A stretch of 28,480 nt of DNA from a virus. How positions within the stretch are numbered: position 1 is the stretch's first letter; each line of letters starts with the position of its first letter. Shown one piece after another: positions 13,227 to 21,706 of this stretch. Under the pieces are notes generated by a model. The model was not told the origin of the DNA. It saw nothing but the letters and a program-made list of their open reading frames with translations, and did no database searches. The position numbers and the translations under genes were made by a program. The DNA is taken from positions 1 to 28,480 of IMG/VR virus record IMGVR_UViG_3300031608_000033; one strand, given 5' to 3'.

Positions 13227-15450
13227 ATTATATAAAGAAGTAACAAAACTTATTCCTAATACTATTATATCTAATAAAAATAGAGGTAGGTCTTGGTTGT
13301 ATGGGTATAATGAAAAATACGATGTAGTTGTTATATCTAAAAATGGTCAGATAGGTTCTATTATTAATATTAATGGATTACAAATAGCCTTACCAAAACC
13401 TCCAAAAGAAATATATAAAAGATCTAAAACTAAAGAAGAACAGTATTGGGAAACAACTCCAATTTCTAAAGAATTAAATAGAGTTAAATCTATATTTCAA
13501 TGGCATGAAACTCCAGCTAATTTTAAGTCTCAATGGGTAGACTATATAGAAGAAGAATTTAATAGAAGAGAGCAGGGTTATTGGTTTATAAATAATGGGA
13601 GCCCTACATATATAACAGGGACTCATTACATGTACTTGCAATGGACAAAAATTGATGTAGGAAACCCTGACTTTAGGGAAGCTAATAGAATTTTTTATTT
13701 ATTTTGGGAGGCTTGTAAAGCTGATAAACGAAGTTTCGGTATGTGTTATTTAAAAATAAGACGTTCAGGATTTTCTTTTATGAGTTCATGTGAGGGAGTT
13801 AATCAAGCTACTATTACTAAAGATTCAAGAATAGGAATACTTTCCAAAAGTGGGGCGGATGCTAAAAAAATGTTTACCGATAAAGTTGTCCCTATATCAA
13901 AGAATTATCCATTCTTTTTTAAACCCATACAAGATGGTATGGATAAACCTAAAACTGAATTAGCATATAGAGTTCCTGCATCTAAAATTACAAAAAAGAA
14001 TATGTTTAATCTCGCTGATGATGAACTGGAGGGATTAGATACAACTATTGACTGGAAAAACACTGGTGATAATAGTTATGATGGTGAAAAATTACAGTTA
14101 CTATTACATGATGAAAGTGGTAAATGGGAAAGACCAGATAACATATTGAATAACTGGCGTGTAACTAAAACATGCTTACGATTAGGTAGTAAGGTTATTG
14201 GTAAATGTATGATGGGATCAACATCAAATGCTTTAGATAAAGGAGGTAGAAATTTTAAATCTCTTTTTGACGATTCACTTCCTTCTAAAAGAAATGCTAA
14301 CGGACAAACAAAAAGTGGATTGTATTGTTTATTTGTTCCTATGGAATGGAATTTTGAAGGATATATTGACAGATATGGAATGCCTATATTTAAAACTCCA
14401 AAAGCTCCTGTCATGGGAATAGATGGAGAATTAATTAGTATAGGGGCTATAGATTATTGGGAAAATGAAGTAGCTTCTTTATCTCAAGATCCTGATGCGT
14501 TAAATGAATTTTACAGGCAATTTCCTCGTACTGAGTCTCATGCGTTTAGAGATGAAAGTAAACAGTCTATATTTAATTTAACAAAAATATATCAACAAGT
14601 AGATTATAATGATTCTTTAATAATAGATCATCATATTACAAGAGGATCTTTTTCTTGGGAAAACGGAATAAAAGATAGCAAAGTAATATGGTCGCCAAAC
14701 AAACATGGAAGATTTTTAGTAAGTTGGACTCCTCCTCCTGGAATGGATAATAAGGTAATAATGGAAAGAGGAAAAAAGAAGCCAGGTAATGAGCATATCG
14801 GTTCATTCGGTTGTGACTCTTATGATATATCTGGAGTTGTTGTTGGTAAAGGATCTAATGGATCATTACATGGTCTTACTAAATTTAGTATGGATCAAGC
14901 TCCAGTTAATCATTTTTTTTTAGAGTATATAGCTCGACCTCAGACTGCTGAAATATTTTTTGAAGAAGTATTAATGGCGTGTATATTTTATGGAATGCCA
15001 ATACTTTGTGAAAATAATAAACCTCGATTACTTTATCATTTTAAAAATAGAGGATACAGAGGTTATTCATTAAATCGACCAGATAAAGTATACACTAAAT
15101 TATCTAAAACAGAAAAGGAATTAGGAGGTATTCCTAACACTTCTGAAGATGTTAAACAATCACACGCATCAGCTATTGAATCGTATATAGAAAAATATAT
15201 AGGTATAGATTTTAATGGAGATAATCGTGAGCCAGGAGACATGGGAGTGATGTATTTTGGAAAGACTTTAGAAGATTGGGCTAAGTTTGATATAAGCAAT
15301 AGAACTAAGTTTGATGCTGCTATTAGTTCGGGGTTAGCTATTATGGCTAATCAGAAGCACTTATATACACCCTCTAAAGAAAAATCAAAAATAAGTATTA
15401 ACTTTGCGAGATATAATAATTCAAGCAATACAAGTCAAATAATTACATGA
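13162..15450 (+). CDS. terL: Terminase large subunit (762 aa)
   Basis: TerL is the ATP-driven motor and nuclease that packages DNA through the portal. After an N-terminal region with WFINNGSPTYITGTHYMYLQ, the ATPase begins with a deviant Walker A, K198-I-R-R-S-G203-F-S205, which aligns with lambda gpA KSARVGYS and not the usual GK[ST]. Walker B is LLLHDE (Asp317, Glu318), and motif III is GSTSN (352-356). The C-terminal RNase H-like nuclease shows GCDSYD (Asp552, Asp555) and CENN (Glu617). Length (762) suits crAss-like TerL. The start could be ATG 13162 or 13168, or TTG 13204, which would cut the overlap with the upstream gene from 65 to 23 bases. It overlaps the portal gene by 4 bases. Confidence 0.92.
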   Translation: MVMLPKEKIIHLKDLQNQDQNKLYKEVTKLIPNTIISNKNRGRSWLYGYNEKYDVVVISKNGQIGSIININGLQIALPKPPKEIYKRSKTKEEQYWETTPISKELNRVKSIFQWHETPANFKSQWVDYIEEEFNRREQGYWFINNGSPTYITGTHYMYLQWTKIDVGNPDFREANRIFYLFWEACKADKRSFGMCYLKIRRSGFSFMSSCEGVNQATITKDSRIGILSKSGADAKKMFTDKVVPISKNYPFFFKPIQDGMDKPKTELAYRVPASKITKKNMFNLADDELEGLDTTIDWKNTGDNSYDGEKLQLLLHDESGKWERPDNILNNWRVTKTCLRLGSKVIGKCMMGSTSNALDKGGRNFKSLFDDSLPSKRNANGQTKSGLYCLFVPMEWNFEGYIDRYGMPIFKTPKAPVMGIDGELISIGAIDYWENEVASLSQDPDALNEFYRQFPRTESHAFRDESKQSIFNLTKIYQQVDYNDSLIIDHHITRGSFSWENGIKDSKVIWSPNKHGRFLVSWTPPPGMDNKVIMERGKKKPGNEHIGSFGCDSYDISGVVVGKGSNGSLHGLTKFSMDQAPVNHFFLEYIARPQTAEIFFEEVLMACIFYGMPILCENNKPRLLYHFKNRGYRGYSLNRPDKVYTKLSKTEKELGGIPNTSEDVKQSHASAIESYIEKYIGIDFNGDNREPGDMGVMYFGKTLEDWAKFDISNRTKFDAAISSGLAIMANQKHLYTPSKEKSKISINFARYNNSSNTSQIIT

Positions 15451-17882
15451 AAGACGTTACAATAAATATAAGGTCAACTGCTTTCCCTGATCAATTTGCT
15501 CCTGACAAAGAAAAAGCTAAAGTTGAATTCGGATTAATAGTAGGTCAAGCCATACAATATGAGTGGTTTAGAAAGGAAGGAAGTGGTTGTAGGTTTTATG
15601 ATCAGTGGGGAGAATTTCATAGATTAAGGCTGTATGCACGTGGAGAACAGTCTGTATCTAAATACAAAAATGAATTAGCAGTAGATGGTGATTTGTCTTA
15701 TTTAAATTTAGATTGGACACCAGTTCCAATTATTCCTAAGTTTGTAGATATAGTAGTTAACGGGATGTCAGATAGATTATTTAAAGTTAATTGCACTGCT
15801 ATGGATGCAATGTCAGCTGAAAAAAGAAATGAATTTCAGAAAATGGTTCAGACTAATGTTGTAGCTCAAGACTTATTTAAACAAATAGAAAAAGACTTTC
15901 AGATGGAAGTGTTTCAAGTAGATCCTAAAACACTACCAACAAGTGATGCTGAAATGGAATTATATATGCAGCTTAATTATAAACCAGGGATTGAGATAGC
16001 AAATGAAATAGCTATTAATACCATGTTTAATGAAAATCATTATGCTGATACAAGAAAAAGAATTGATCTTGATATTACTACTTTAGGTGTAGGTATAGCT
16101 AAACATACTTTTCAAAAAGGAGATGGTATAAAGGTTGAGTATGTAGATCCCGCTAATGTTGTTTATAGCTACACAGAAGATCCGTATTTTAAAGATACTT
16201 TTTACTGGGGAGAAATAAAAACAGTTCCGATTGGTGAAGTTGTTAAAATTGATCCAACTATTACTCTTGAACAAATGGAAGAAATATCCAAGTATAGTCA
16301 GTCTTGGTATGATTACTATAACAGTCAAGCAATGTATAACAACAGTATGTTCTCAAGAGATACTTGTACTTTATTATATTTTAATTACAAAAGTACTAAC
16401 AGTTTTGTGTACAAGAAAAAGAAAATGGCTGAAGGCAACTTTAAGACTGTAGAGAAAGATGATGAATTTAATCCTCCACAAGAAATGATGGATGAGGGTA
16501 ATTTTGAAAGAGTAGAAAAAAGAATTGATGTTTGGTATGAGGGTGTTATGGTTATGGGAACAAACATTATGCTGGAATGGAAAATGATGGAGAATATGGT
16601 TAGACCTAATTCTGCTAACCAATATGCTATGCCTAATTATGTGGCATGTGCTCCAAGAATGTATAAGGGAAATTTAGAATCTTTAGTTAGAAGAATGATT
16701 CCTTTTGCTGATTTAATACAAATAAGCCATTTAAAAATACAACAAGTTGTAGCTAAAGTAGTTCCAGATGGTGTGTTTATAGATGCAGATGGATTAAGTG
16801 AAATAGACTTAGGTACTGGCCAGGCTTATAATCCTGAAGATGCATTACGATTATATTTCCAAACAGGTTCCGTTATTGGTAGAAGTTATACTCAAGATGG
16901 AGAATTTAATAATGCTAAAGTTCCAATTACTCAACTTACTTCAAACAGTGGACAAAGTAAAATGCAAATGCTTATTGGGAACTATAATCATTATTTAGGA
17001 ATGTTAAGACAAGTTACTGGACTTAATGAAGCAAGAGATGCAAGTATGCCAGATCCTAATTCTTTAGTTGGGGTTCAGAAATTGGCAGCTTTAAATTCTA
17101 ATGTAGCTACACGACATATTTTACAATCAAGTCTTTACATAACTAAAACTTTAGCAGAATGTTTATCTATAAGAACTGCTGATGTATTAGAGTATGCTGA
17201 AAATAGAGATGAATTTGCTATGCAAATTGGTAAATATAATTTATCAATATTAGAAGAGATAAAAAATCTTTATCTTCATGACTTTGGTATATTTATTGAA
17301 ATGAGTCCAGATGAAGAAGAAAAGTCTCAGTTAGAAGCTAATATACAAATGTCTTTACAACAAGGTGGAATTGATTTAGAAGATGCTATTGATATTAGAA
17401 CTATTAATAATTTAAAAATGGCTAATCAACTTTTAAAAGTAAAAAGAAAACAAAGAGCAGCAGAAGTTCAACAGCAAGAACAACAGAAACAAGCTATGCA
17501 AGGACAGCAACAACAACAACTTCAACAACAAGCTGCTCAAGCTAAAATGCAACAAACTCAAGCTGAACTACAAGCTAAAATACAAATTAAGCAGGCAGAG
17601 ATAGCATTTGAAATTGAGAAACAAAAAAATGAAGCAGATCTTAAGCGCCAATTAATGCAAGTTGAGTTTAACATGAATATGCAGTTAAGAGGAATGGAAG
17701 AACAACAAGTTGATGTAAGAGAAAATAAAAGAGAAGATGCAAAAGCTGAACGTATAAGTCAAGCTGGAACTCAACAATCTAAAATGATTCAACAAAGAAA
17801 AACAGGAGGAACGCCTATAAATTTTGAGTCTAATGAAGATAGCTTAGATGGTTTTGATTTATCTGAATTTGATCCAAGATAG
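15447..17882 (+). CDS. Portal protein (811 aa)
   Basis: The portal is the dodecameric ring at the unique capsid vertex through which DNA enters and leaves. The protein shows portal-like core segments: PIIPKFVDIVVNGMSDRLFK around residues 95-114, VEYVDPANVVYSYTEDPYFK at 230-249, and MQMLIGNYNHYLGMLRQVTG, LNEARDASMPDPNSLVGVQK at 506-545 (a likely crown/stem part). Residues about 660-775 form a glutamine-rich coiled coil (QQEQQKQAMQGQQQQQLQQQ and following). The tail is acidic, ending in LDGFDLSEFDPR. Length is near that of other crAss-like portals. It overlaps terL by 4 bases and precedes the scaffold gene, the normal order. It ends with TAG. Confidence 0.88.
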   Translation: MKDVTINIRSTAFPDQFAPDKEKAKVEFGLIVGQAIQYEWFRKEGSGCRFYDQWGEFHRLRLYARGEQSVSKYKNELAVDGDLSYLNLDWTPVPIIPKFVDIVVNGMSDRLFKVNCTAMDAMSAEKRNEFQKMVQTNVVAQDLFKQIEKDFQMEVFQVDPKTLPTSDAEMELYMQLNYKPGIEIANEIAINTMFNENHYADTRKRIDLDITTLGVGIAKHTFQKGDGIKVEYVDPANVVYSYTEDPYFKDTFYWGEIKTVPIGEVVKIDPTITLEQMEEISKYSQSWYDYYNSQAMYNNSMFSRDTCTLLYFNYKSTNSFVYKKKKMAEGNFKTVEKDDEFNPPQEMMDEGNFERVEKRIDVWYEGVMVMGTNIMLEWKMMENMVRPNSANQYAMPNYVACAPRMYKGNLESLVRRMIPFADLIQISHLKIQQVVAKVVPDGVFIDADGLSEIDLGTGQAYNPEDALRLYFQTGSVIGRSYTQDGEFNNAKVPITQLTSNSGQSKMQMLIGNYNHYLGMLRQVTGLNEARDASMPDPNSLVGVQKLAALNSNVATRHILQSSLYITKTLAECLSIRTADVLEYAENRDEFAMQIGKYNLSILEEIKNLYLHDFGIFIEMSPDEEEKSQLEANIQMSLQQGGIDLEDAIDIRTINNLKMANQLLKVKRKQRAAEVQQQEQQKQAMQGQQQQQLQQQAAQAKMQQTQAELQAKIQIKQAEIAFEIEKQKNEADLKRQLMQVEFNMNMQLRGMEEQQVDVRENKREDAKAERISQAGTQQSKMIQQRKTGGTPINFESNEDSLDGFDLSEFDPR

Positions 17883-17907
17883 CTTAAAAAAAGAATTAAA
17901 TTAGTAT

Positions 17908-17915
17908 TAACTTTG
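17908..17915 (+). promoter_or_regulatory. -7 box (TAACTTTG) before scaffold and capsid genes
   Basis: TAACTTTGCACAAATTAAATT lies in the 53-base gap between portal and scaffold genes and matches TAnnTTTG. It would boost expression of scaffold and major capsid protein, which are needed in many copies. The GCACAAAT tail resembles the 145 box (GCGGAAAC) more than the GTAAAA group. Confidence 0.6.
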
Positions 17916-17935
17916 CACAAATTAAATTAAATAAA

Positions 17936-19042
17936 ATGGAAAACCAAGAAAAATTTATCGTCAAGGACGTTAGTGGGATTGAAAAATCCAAAGTAGAAGT
18001 AGAAGAGCAATTACTTAAGGAGCATGAAGAGAAGTTTGATCCAGTAAGTGAAGAAGAAAAAATAGATAAGGTAGAAATACCTACAGAAAAAACTTCAGCG
18101 CCAGAGTTAAATGACGCAGACGTTCTTTCATATATTAAAAATAGATACGATAAAGATATCGAATCGGTAGATCAATTGTTTGAAACGAAAGAATCAAATG
18201 AAGAATTACCTGAAGATGTATCAGCGTATTTTAAGTACAAAAAAGAAACTGGTCGTAGTATTCAAGACTTTGTAAGATTACAAAAAGATTACACTGATAT
18301 GGATGGCGATCAAATACTAACTGAGTATTATTCATCTACAGAAGAAGGATTAGATGCAATAGATATTCAAGATATTATTGAGGATAAGTTTTCGTATGAT
18401 GAAGACTTAGATGATCCTAAAGATATTAAGAAAAGTCAGTTAGCTAAAAAAAGAGAACTTGTAAAGGCTAAAAAGTTTTTAAATGAACAGAAAGATAAAT
18501 ATAACATTCCTCTTGAGTCAAGTGGGGATGGATTATCTGCAGATCAACTTGAGAATTTTAATAGCTATAAAAGTTATGTAGAGGAATCTACTACTGCAAA
18601 AGAAGCACAGAAGAAAAGGTATGATTACTTTTTAGATAAGACTGATGAGGTCTTTAACGATGAGTTCAAAGGTTTTGAGTTCAATATCGGAGATAAAAGT
18701 ATGGTCTTTAAACCTGGTGATAACGAGGAGCTGAAAAGTAAACAGTCTAACGTAAACAATTTCGTGGATAAATTCATGGATAAGGAATCGGGACTGATGA
18801 ATGACGCTAAAGGTTATCATAGAGCAATGTCAGTAGCTATGAATCTTGACAAATTTGCTGAATTCTTTTATAATCAGGGTATGACACAAACTGTAGAAAA
18901 TGTTTCTAAAAAATCAAAAAACATTAATATGGATATGCGTCCAACCCCACAGAATTTTAGTAAAGATGGATTGAAGATTAGAGCTGTAAGCGATACAGGC
19001 AGTGGAAGTGGACTCAAAATTAGAAGTGCAAAAAAATTATAA
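17936..19042 (+). CDS. Capsid scaffolding protein (368 aa)
   Basis: This 368-aa, highly charged, Glu/Asp/Lys-rich helical protein sits between portal and major capsid genes, the usual place for a scaffold. It begins MENQEKFIVKDVSGIEKSKV and is acidic through residue about 170 (EEKIDKVEIPTEK, DVLSYIKNRYDKDIESVDQL). It then has helical segments (DQLENFNSYKSYVEESTTAK). The C-terminus is basic and holds a doubled motif: KDGLKIRAVS at 343-352 and GSGLKIRSAKKL at 357-368. Scaffolds of many phages bind the capsid protein through such basic C-terminal tails, so these two motifs are the likely contact sites (inferred). No protease signature is visible. Confidence 0.75.
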   Translation: MENQEKFIVKDVSGIEKSKVEVEEQLLKEHEEKFDPVSEEEKIDKVEIPTEKTSAPELNDADVLSYIKNRYDKDIESVDQLFETKESNEELPEDVSAYFKYKKETGRSIQDFVRLQKDYTDMDGDQILTEYYSSTEEGLDAIDIQDIIEDKFSYDEDLDDPKDIKKSQLAKKRELVKAKKFLNEQKDKYNIPLESSGDGLSADQLENFNSYKSYVEESTTAKEAQKKRYDYFLDKTDEVFNDEFKGFEFNIGDKSMVFKPGDNEELKSKQSNVNNFVDKFMDKESGLMNDAKGYHRAMSVAMNLDKFAEFFYNQGMTQTVENVSKKSKNINMDMRPTPQNFSKDGLKIRAVSDTGSGSGLKIRSAKKL

Positions 19043-19062
19043 ATTAATAAAAAAGAAACAAA

Positions 19063-20511
19063 ATGCCAGTAATTACACCCCCAGGCTTTGACTTGCAGCC
19101 AAGTGGCCAGCAAGTAGCCTTAGCAACAAACTACATCACTAACTTTGATTTTCTTAATCAGTATCTTCCAGATACATACGAGAAAGAATTTGAGCGTTAT
19201 GGTAATAGAACAGTAGCATCATTCTTAAGAATGGTAGGCGCTGAAATGCCTTCAAACTCAGACCTTATTAAATGGGCTGAACAAGGAAGGTTACATACTA
19301 AATACACAGGAGCAACATCTGCAGCAGCACCTGGAGTTGCTGTTGACACATGGACTATCCCAGTAGCACAACAAAACCCACCTGCTCCAGCATCAAGTGC
19401 TCCAGCAAATGGATTTTCAGCTATTAGAGTTGGACAGACTCTTATGATCTCTGATGAGACTGCAGGATCTGTATTAAGTAACAAAGCAATTGTAACTGCA
19501 GTAAATGCAGCAAATGGAGCAGTAACAGTAGCTTACTATGAGGCAGGAGGAAAAACTATGTTAGCAGCAGCTAATTGTACTATCTTTATTTACGGTTCTG
19601 AATTTCAAAAAGGAACTTTAGGTATGGCTGGATCAATAGAAGCTCAAGACCTTATTTTCCAAAATTCTCCAATCATCATCAAAGACACTTACGAAGTAAG
19701 CGGTTCTGACATGGCACAAATTGGATGGGTTGAGATTCAAACAGAAAACGGAGGTACAGGATACCTATGGTACTTAAAATCTGAGCACGAAACAAGACTT
19801 CGTTTTGAAGACTATCTTGAGACTGCAATGGTTGAAGCGGTTCCAGCAGCAGCAGGTTCTGGTGCAGCAGCAATTGCTTTAGGTGCAGCAGGAGGTATGG
19901 GTAACAAAGGTTCTGAAGGAATTTTCTTTGTAGTTAATAACAGAGGAAATGTTTGGAATGGAGGTAACCCAGTTGCTCTTGCAGGATTTGACAGTGTTAT
20001 CCAGAGATTAGATAAGCAAGGTGCTATTGAAGAAAATGTTATTTTCTGTAACAGACAATTCTCATTTGATATTGACGATATGTTAGCTGCTCAAAACTCT
20101 TACGGAGCTGGAGGAACTTCATACGGTTTATTTGATAATGACGAAGAAATGGCTTTAAACTTAGGTTTCACAGGATTCCGTAGAGGTTATGACTTCTACA
20201 AGTCTGACTGGAAATACTTAAACGATCCTACAATGAGAGGTGGTTTAACAGGAGGAGCAATCAATGGACTTATGGTTCCAGCTGGTTCAACTACTGTATA
20301 TGACCAAATCTTAGGTAAGAACGCTAAGAGACCATTCTTACATGTAAGATACAGAGCTTCTGAAACTGAAGATAGACGTTACAAAACTTGGATCACTGGT
20401 TCAGCTGGTGGAGCAAGAACATCTTCTTTAGATGCAATGACTGTTAATTTCTTATCTGAAAGAGCTGTATGTACTTTAGGTGCAAACAACTTCTTCTTAT
20501 TTAGAGATTAA
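19063..20511 (+). CDS. Major capsid protein, crAss-like HK97 fold (482 aa)
   Basis: The sequence TNFDFLNQYLPDTYEKEFER, then YGNRTVASFLRMVGAEMPSN and SDLIKWAEQGRLHTKYTG, matches what I recall of crAss-like major capsid proteins, including those of Cellulophaga podoviruses. Residues about 118-180 form a beta-rich insertion (IRVGQTLMISDETAG...NKAIVTAVNAANGAVTV... CTIFIYGSEF). Later segments (GGMGNKGSEGIFFVVNNRGN, NLGFTGFRRGYDFYKSDWKY, FLHVRYRASETEDRRYKTW) complete the capsid core. At 482 aa it is of normal length. Codon use differs slightly from neighbours (more C-ending codons such as TTC, AAC and GAC), as expected for a very abundant protein. It is preceded by scaffold and followed at once by a strong terminator. 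Confidence 0.93.
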   Translation: MPVITPPGFDLQPSGQQVALATNYITNFDFLNQYLPDTYEKEFERYGNRTVASFLRMVGAEMPSNSDLIKWAEQGRLHTKYTGATSAAAPGVAVDTWTIPVAQQNPPAPASSAPANGFSAIRVGQTLMISDETAGSVLSNKAIVTAVNAANGAVTVAYYEAGGKTMLAAANCTIFIYGSEFQKGTLGMAGSIEAQDLIFQNSPIIIKDTYEVSGSDMAQIGWVEIQTENGGTGYLWYLKSEHETRLRFEDYLETAMVEAVPAAAGSGAAAIALGAAGGMGNKGSEGIFFVVNNRGNVWNGGNPVALAGFDSVIQRLDKQGAIEENVIFCNRQFSFDIDDMLAAQNSYGAGGTSYGLFDNDEEMALNLGFTGFRRGYDFYKSDWKYLNDPTMRGGLTGGAINGLMVPAGSTTVYDQILGKNAKRPFLHVRYRASETEDRRYKTWITGSAGGARTSSLDAMTVNFLSERAVCTLGANNFFLFRD

Positions 20512-20527
20512 TAAATAACAATTATGA

Positions 20528-20554
20528 GGGGAGGAGAAATCCTCCCCTTTTTTT
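20528..20554 (+). terminator. Strong intrinsic terminator after the major capsid gene
   Basis: An 8-bp perfect stem, GGGGAGGA (20528-20535) with TCCTCCCC (20540-20547), closes a GAAA loop and is followed by seven Ts. It starts 16 bases after the capsid stop. This is the most GC-rich element in the region and clearly ends the capsid transcript. Confidence 0.95.
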
Positions 20555-20561
20555 AACTTTA
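20554..20561 (+). promoter_or_regulatory. Weak possible -7 box (TAACTTTA) after the capsid terminator
   Basis: TAACTTTA differs by one base from the TAACTTTG box at 17908 and follows the T-run of the terminator directly, 16 bases before ATG 20577. The missing final G makes it doubtful, but some restart of transcription is needed for the next gene unless readthrough suffices. Confidence 0.3.
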
Positions 20562-20576
20562 ATTAAATTATATCCA

Positions 20577-21332
20577 ATGAAAAAAACAAAAACCGCTGTT
20601 ACAAAACAGTACAGATTAAAAGGAGACGTGGCGCCATTATGCTTCATGTTAGCCTCAAACCACAATAAAAGAACCTCATTACTTTATTTTGATGAAGAGA
20701 AAGGAACAAACAGACCTCTTCGTTATGCAAGAAATCAAAAAAGCCCATTTGAAGATGAGCAAGATGGAAATGCTATTTTAGAACCTGTTGTATTTGAAGA
20801 TGGATTCTTAAGTGTAGATAGAGCTAATCAAGTTCTTCAAGAATTTTTACATTATCATCCAGGTAACGGAATGATCTTTGAAGAAATAGATAATAAAAAA
20901 GATGCTGCTGAAGAATTAGAAATTGAAGAATTAATTTTAGACGCTCAACTTTTAGCAAGAGACTTAGATATTGCAATGCTTGAAACAGTAGCAAGAGTTC
21001 TTATTGGTGCTAATTCAGACAAACTAAGTACAGCAGAACTTAAAAGAGATATATTGGTTTTCTCAAGAAATTATCCTGAAGAGTTTATTGACGTATTAAA
21101 TGATCCTGCTTTACAAATGTATGATGATGTTGTTCAATTTTTTGGAAGTCAATTAATCCAACTAAGAAATCAAAACAGAGATGTATACTTTAACTTATCT
21201 AAAAATAAAACTAAAATGTTAACAGTACCTTATGGTGAAGAGCCTAATGATATTGTAGCTTCTTACTTTCAAACAGATGATGGAGTAGAAACTTATAAGC
21301 TATTAAAAAACAATATGAATAAGAAAAAATAA
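20577..21332 (+). CDS. Conserved head/neck-region protein (251 aa), function unknown
   Basis: The N-terminal about 100 residues carry KTAVTKQYRLKGDVAPLCFM, LASNHNKRTSLLYFDEEKGT, NRPLRYARNQKSPFEDEQDG, NAILEPVVFEDGFLSV and FLHYHPGNG. I recall this block as conserved in proteins just downstream of the capsid gene of Bacteroidetes phages. Residues about 105-195 are acidic and helical (AAEELEIEELILDAQLLARD), with an EELKRD-type continuation (TAELKRDILVFSRNYPEEF). It ends KLLKNNMNKKK. It has no membrane segment or enzyme motif. It is a single-gene unit, flanked by terminators on both sides, so it is expressed separately from capsid and tail genes. A structural or assembly role is likely from position only. 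Confidence 0.8.
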   Translation: MKKTKTAVTKQYRLKGDVAPLCFMLASNHNKRTSLLYFDEEKGTNRPLRYARNQKSPFEDEQDGNAILEPVVFEDGFLSVDRANQVLQEFLHYHPGNGMIFEEIDNKKDAAEELEIEELILDAQLLARDLDIAMLETVARVLIGANSDKLSTAELKRDILVFSRNYPEEFIDVLNDPALQMYDDVVQFFGSQLIQLRNQNRDVYFNLSKNKTKMLTVPYGEEPNDIVASYFQTDDGVETYKLLKNNMNKKK

Positions 21333-21356
21333 TTTCTTATTATATACTACAGAAAG

Positions 21357-21383
21357 AGCACCTTAATAGGGTGCTTTTTTTTT
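21357..21383 (+). terminator. Intrinsic terminator fused to the next promoter
   Basis: The stem AGCACC (21357-21362) pairs with GGTGCT (21370-21375) around a 7-base loop, and a few A-T/G-T pairs can extend its foot. Nine Ts follow, to 21383. The -7 box at 21387-21394 comes directly after, so its upstream promoter region lies inside the hairpin. Confidence 0.9.
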
Positions 21384-21386
21384 GTT

Positions 21387-21394
21387 TATCTTTG
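21387..21394 (+). promoter_or_regulatory. -7 box (TATCTTTG) restarting transcription
   Basis: TATCTTTGTAC matches TAnnTTTG and starts 12 bases after the first T of the terminator run. Transcription from about 21401 would serve the gene at 21428. The -33 position falls on the terminator loop, an arrangement repeated at 22500-22544. Confidence 0.7.
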
Positions 21395-21427
21395 TACTTT
21401 ATTAACCCATTAAAAACTTTTTATAAA

Positions 21428-21706
21428 ATGGAAAAATTCTTATCAATCCCAGTTACAGGCGCAGGGAACGTTCTTTTGAACGTAAATGAAGTCCTGTCAG
21501 TAACAGCTGCAACCGCAACAAATGTAGAAACAGTTATTACTTACCTTAACGGTAACACTGCAACAATTACAGCGGCAGCTCAAGTAGCATTTAGTGTTAG
21601 AAAAGAAATTCAAGACGCAATGGTATTTGCTCTTCAAACTTCTTGGACAAGAGTAGTTTACAAAGTAATTCCTTCTAAAGCTGTTTCTGCAATAGTAATA
21701 GCATAA
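21428..21706 (+). CDS. Small virion protein, short paralogue of the next gene (92 aa)
   Basis: The 92-aa product (MEKFLSIPVTGAGNVLLNVN, then EVLSV...VETVITYLNGNT) continues with RKEIQDAMVFALQTSWTRVV. It aligns along its length with the two ends of the next protein: MGKFINVPL at the start, then GGRLVNIENVLNS and AFEELMIDTLESNWKHIV at the C-terminus. The two genes are therefore duplicates, the second with an insertion. The ATG at 21428 was chosen because the upstream ATG at 21371 lies inside the terminator and would run through the promoter. The beta-rich N-part plus amphipathic helix suggests a small structural or decoration protein. It overlaps the next ATG by 1 base. Confidence 0.75.
   Translation: MEKFLSIPVTGAGNVLLNVNEVLSVTAATATNVETVITYLNGNTATITAAAQVAFSVRKEIQDAMVFALQTSWTRVVYKVIPSKAVSAIVIA

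Noticed and set aside
21371-21427. Upstream ATG giving 19 more residues to the 92-aa protein
   Set aside because: It lies in the terminator loop-to-stem and T-run, upstream of the promoter; the ATG at 21428 starts a segment matching the paralogue.
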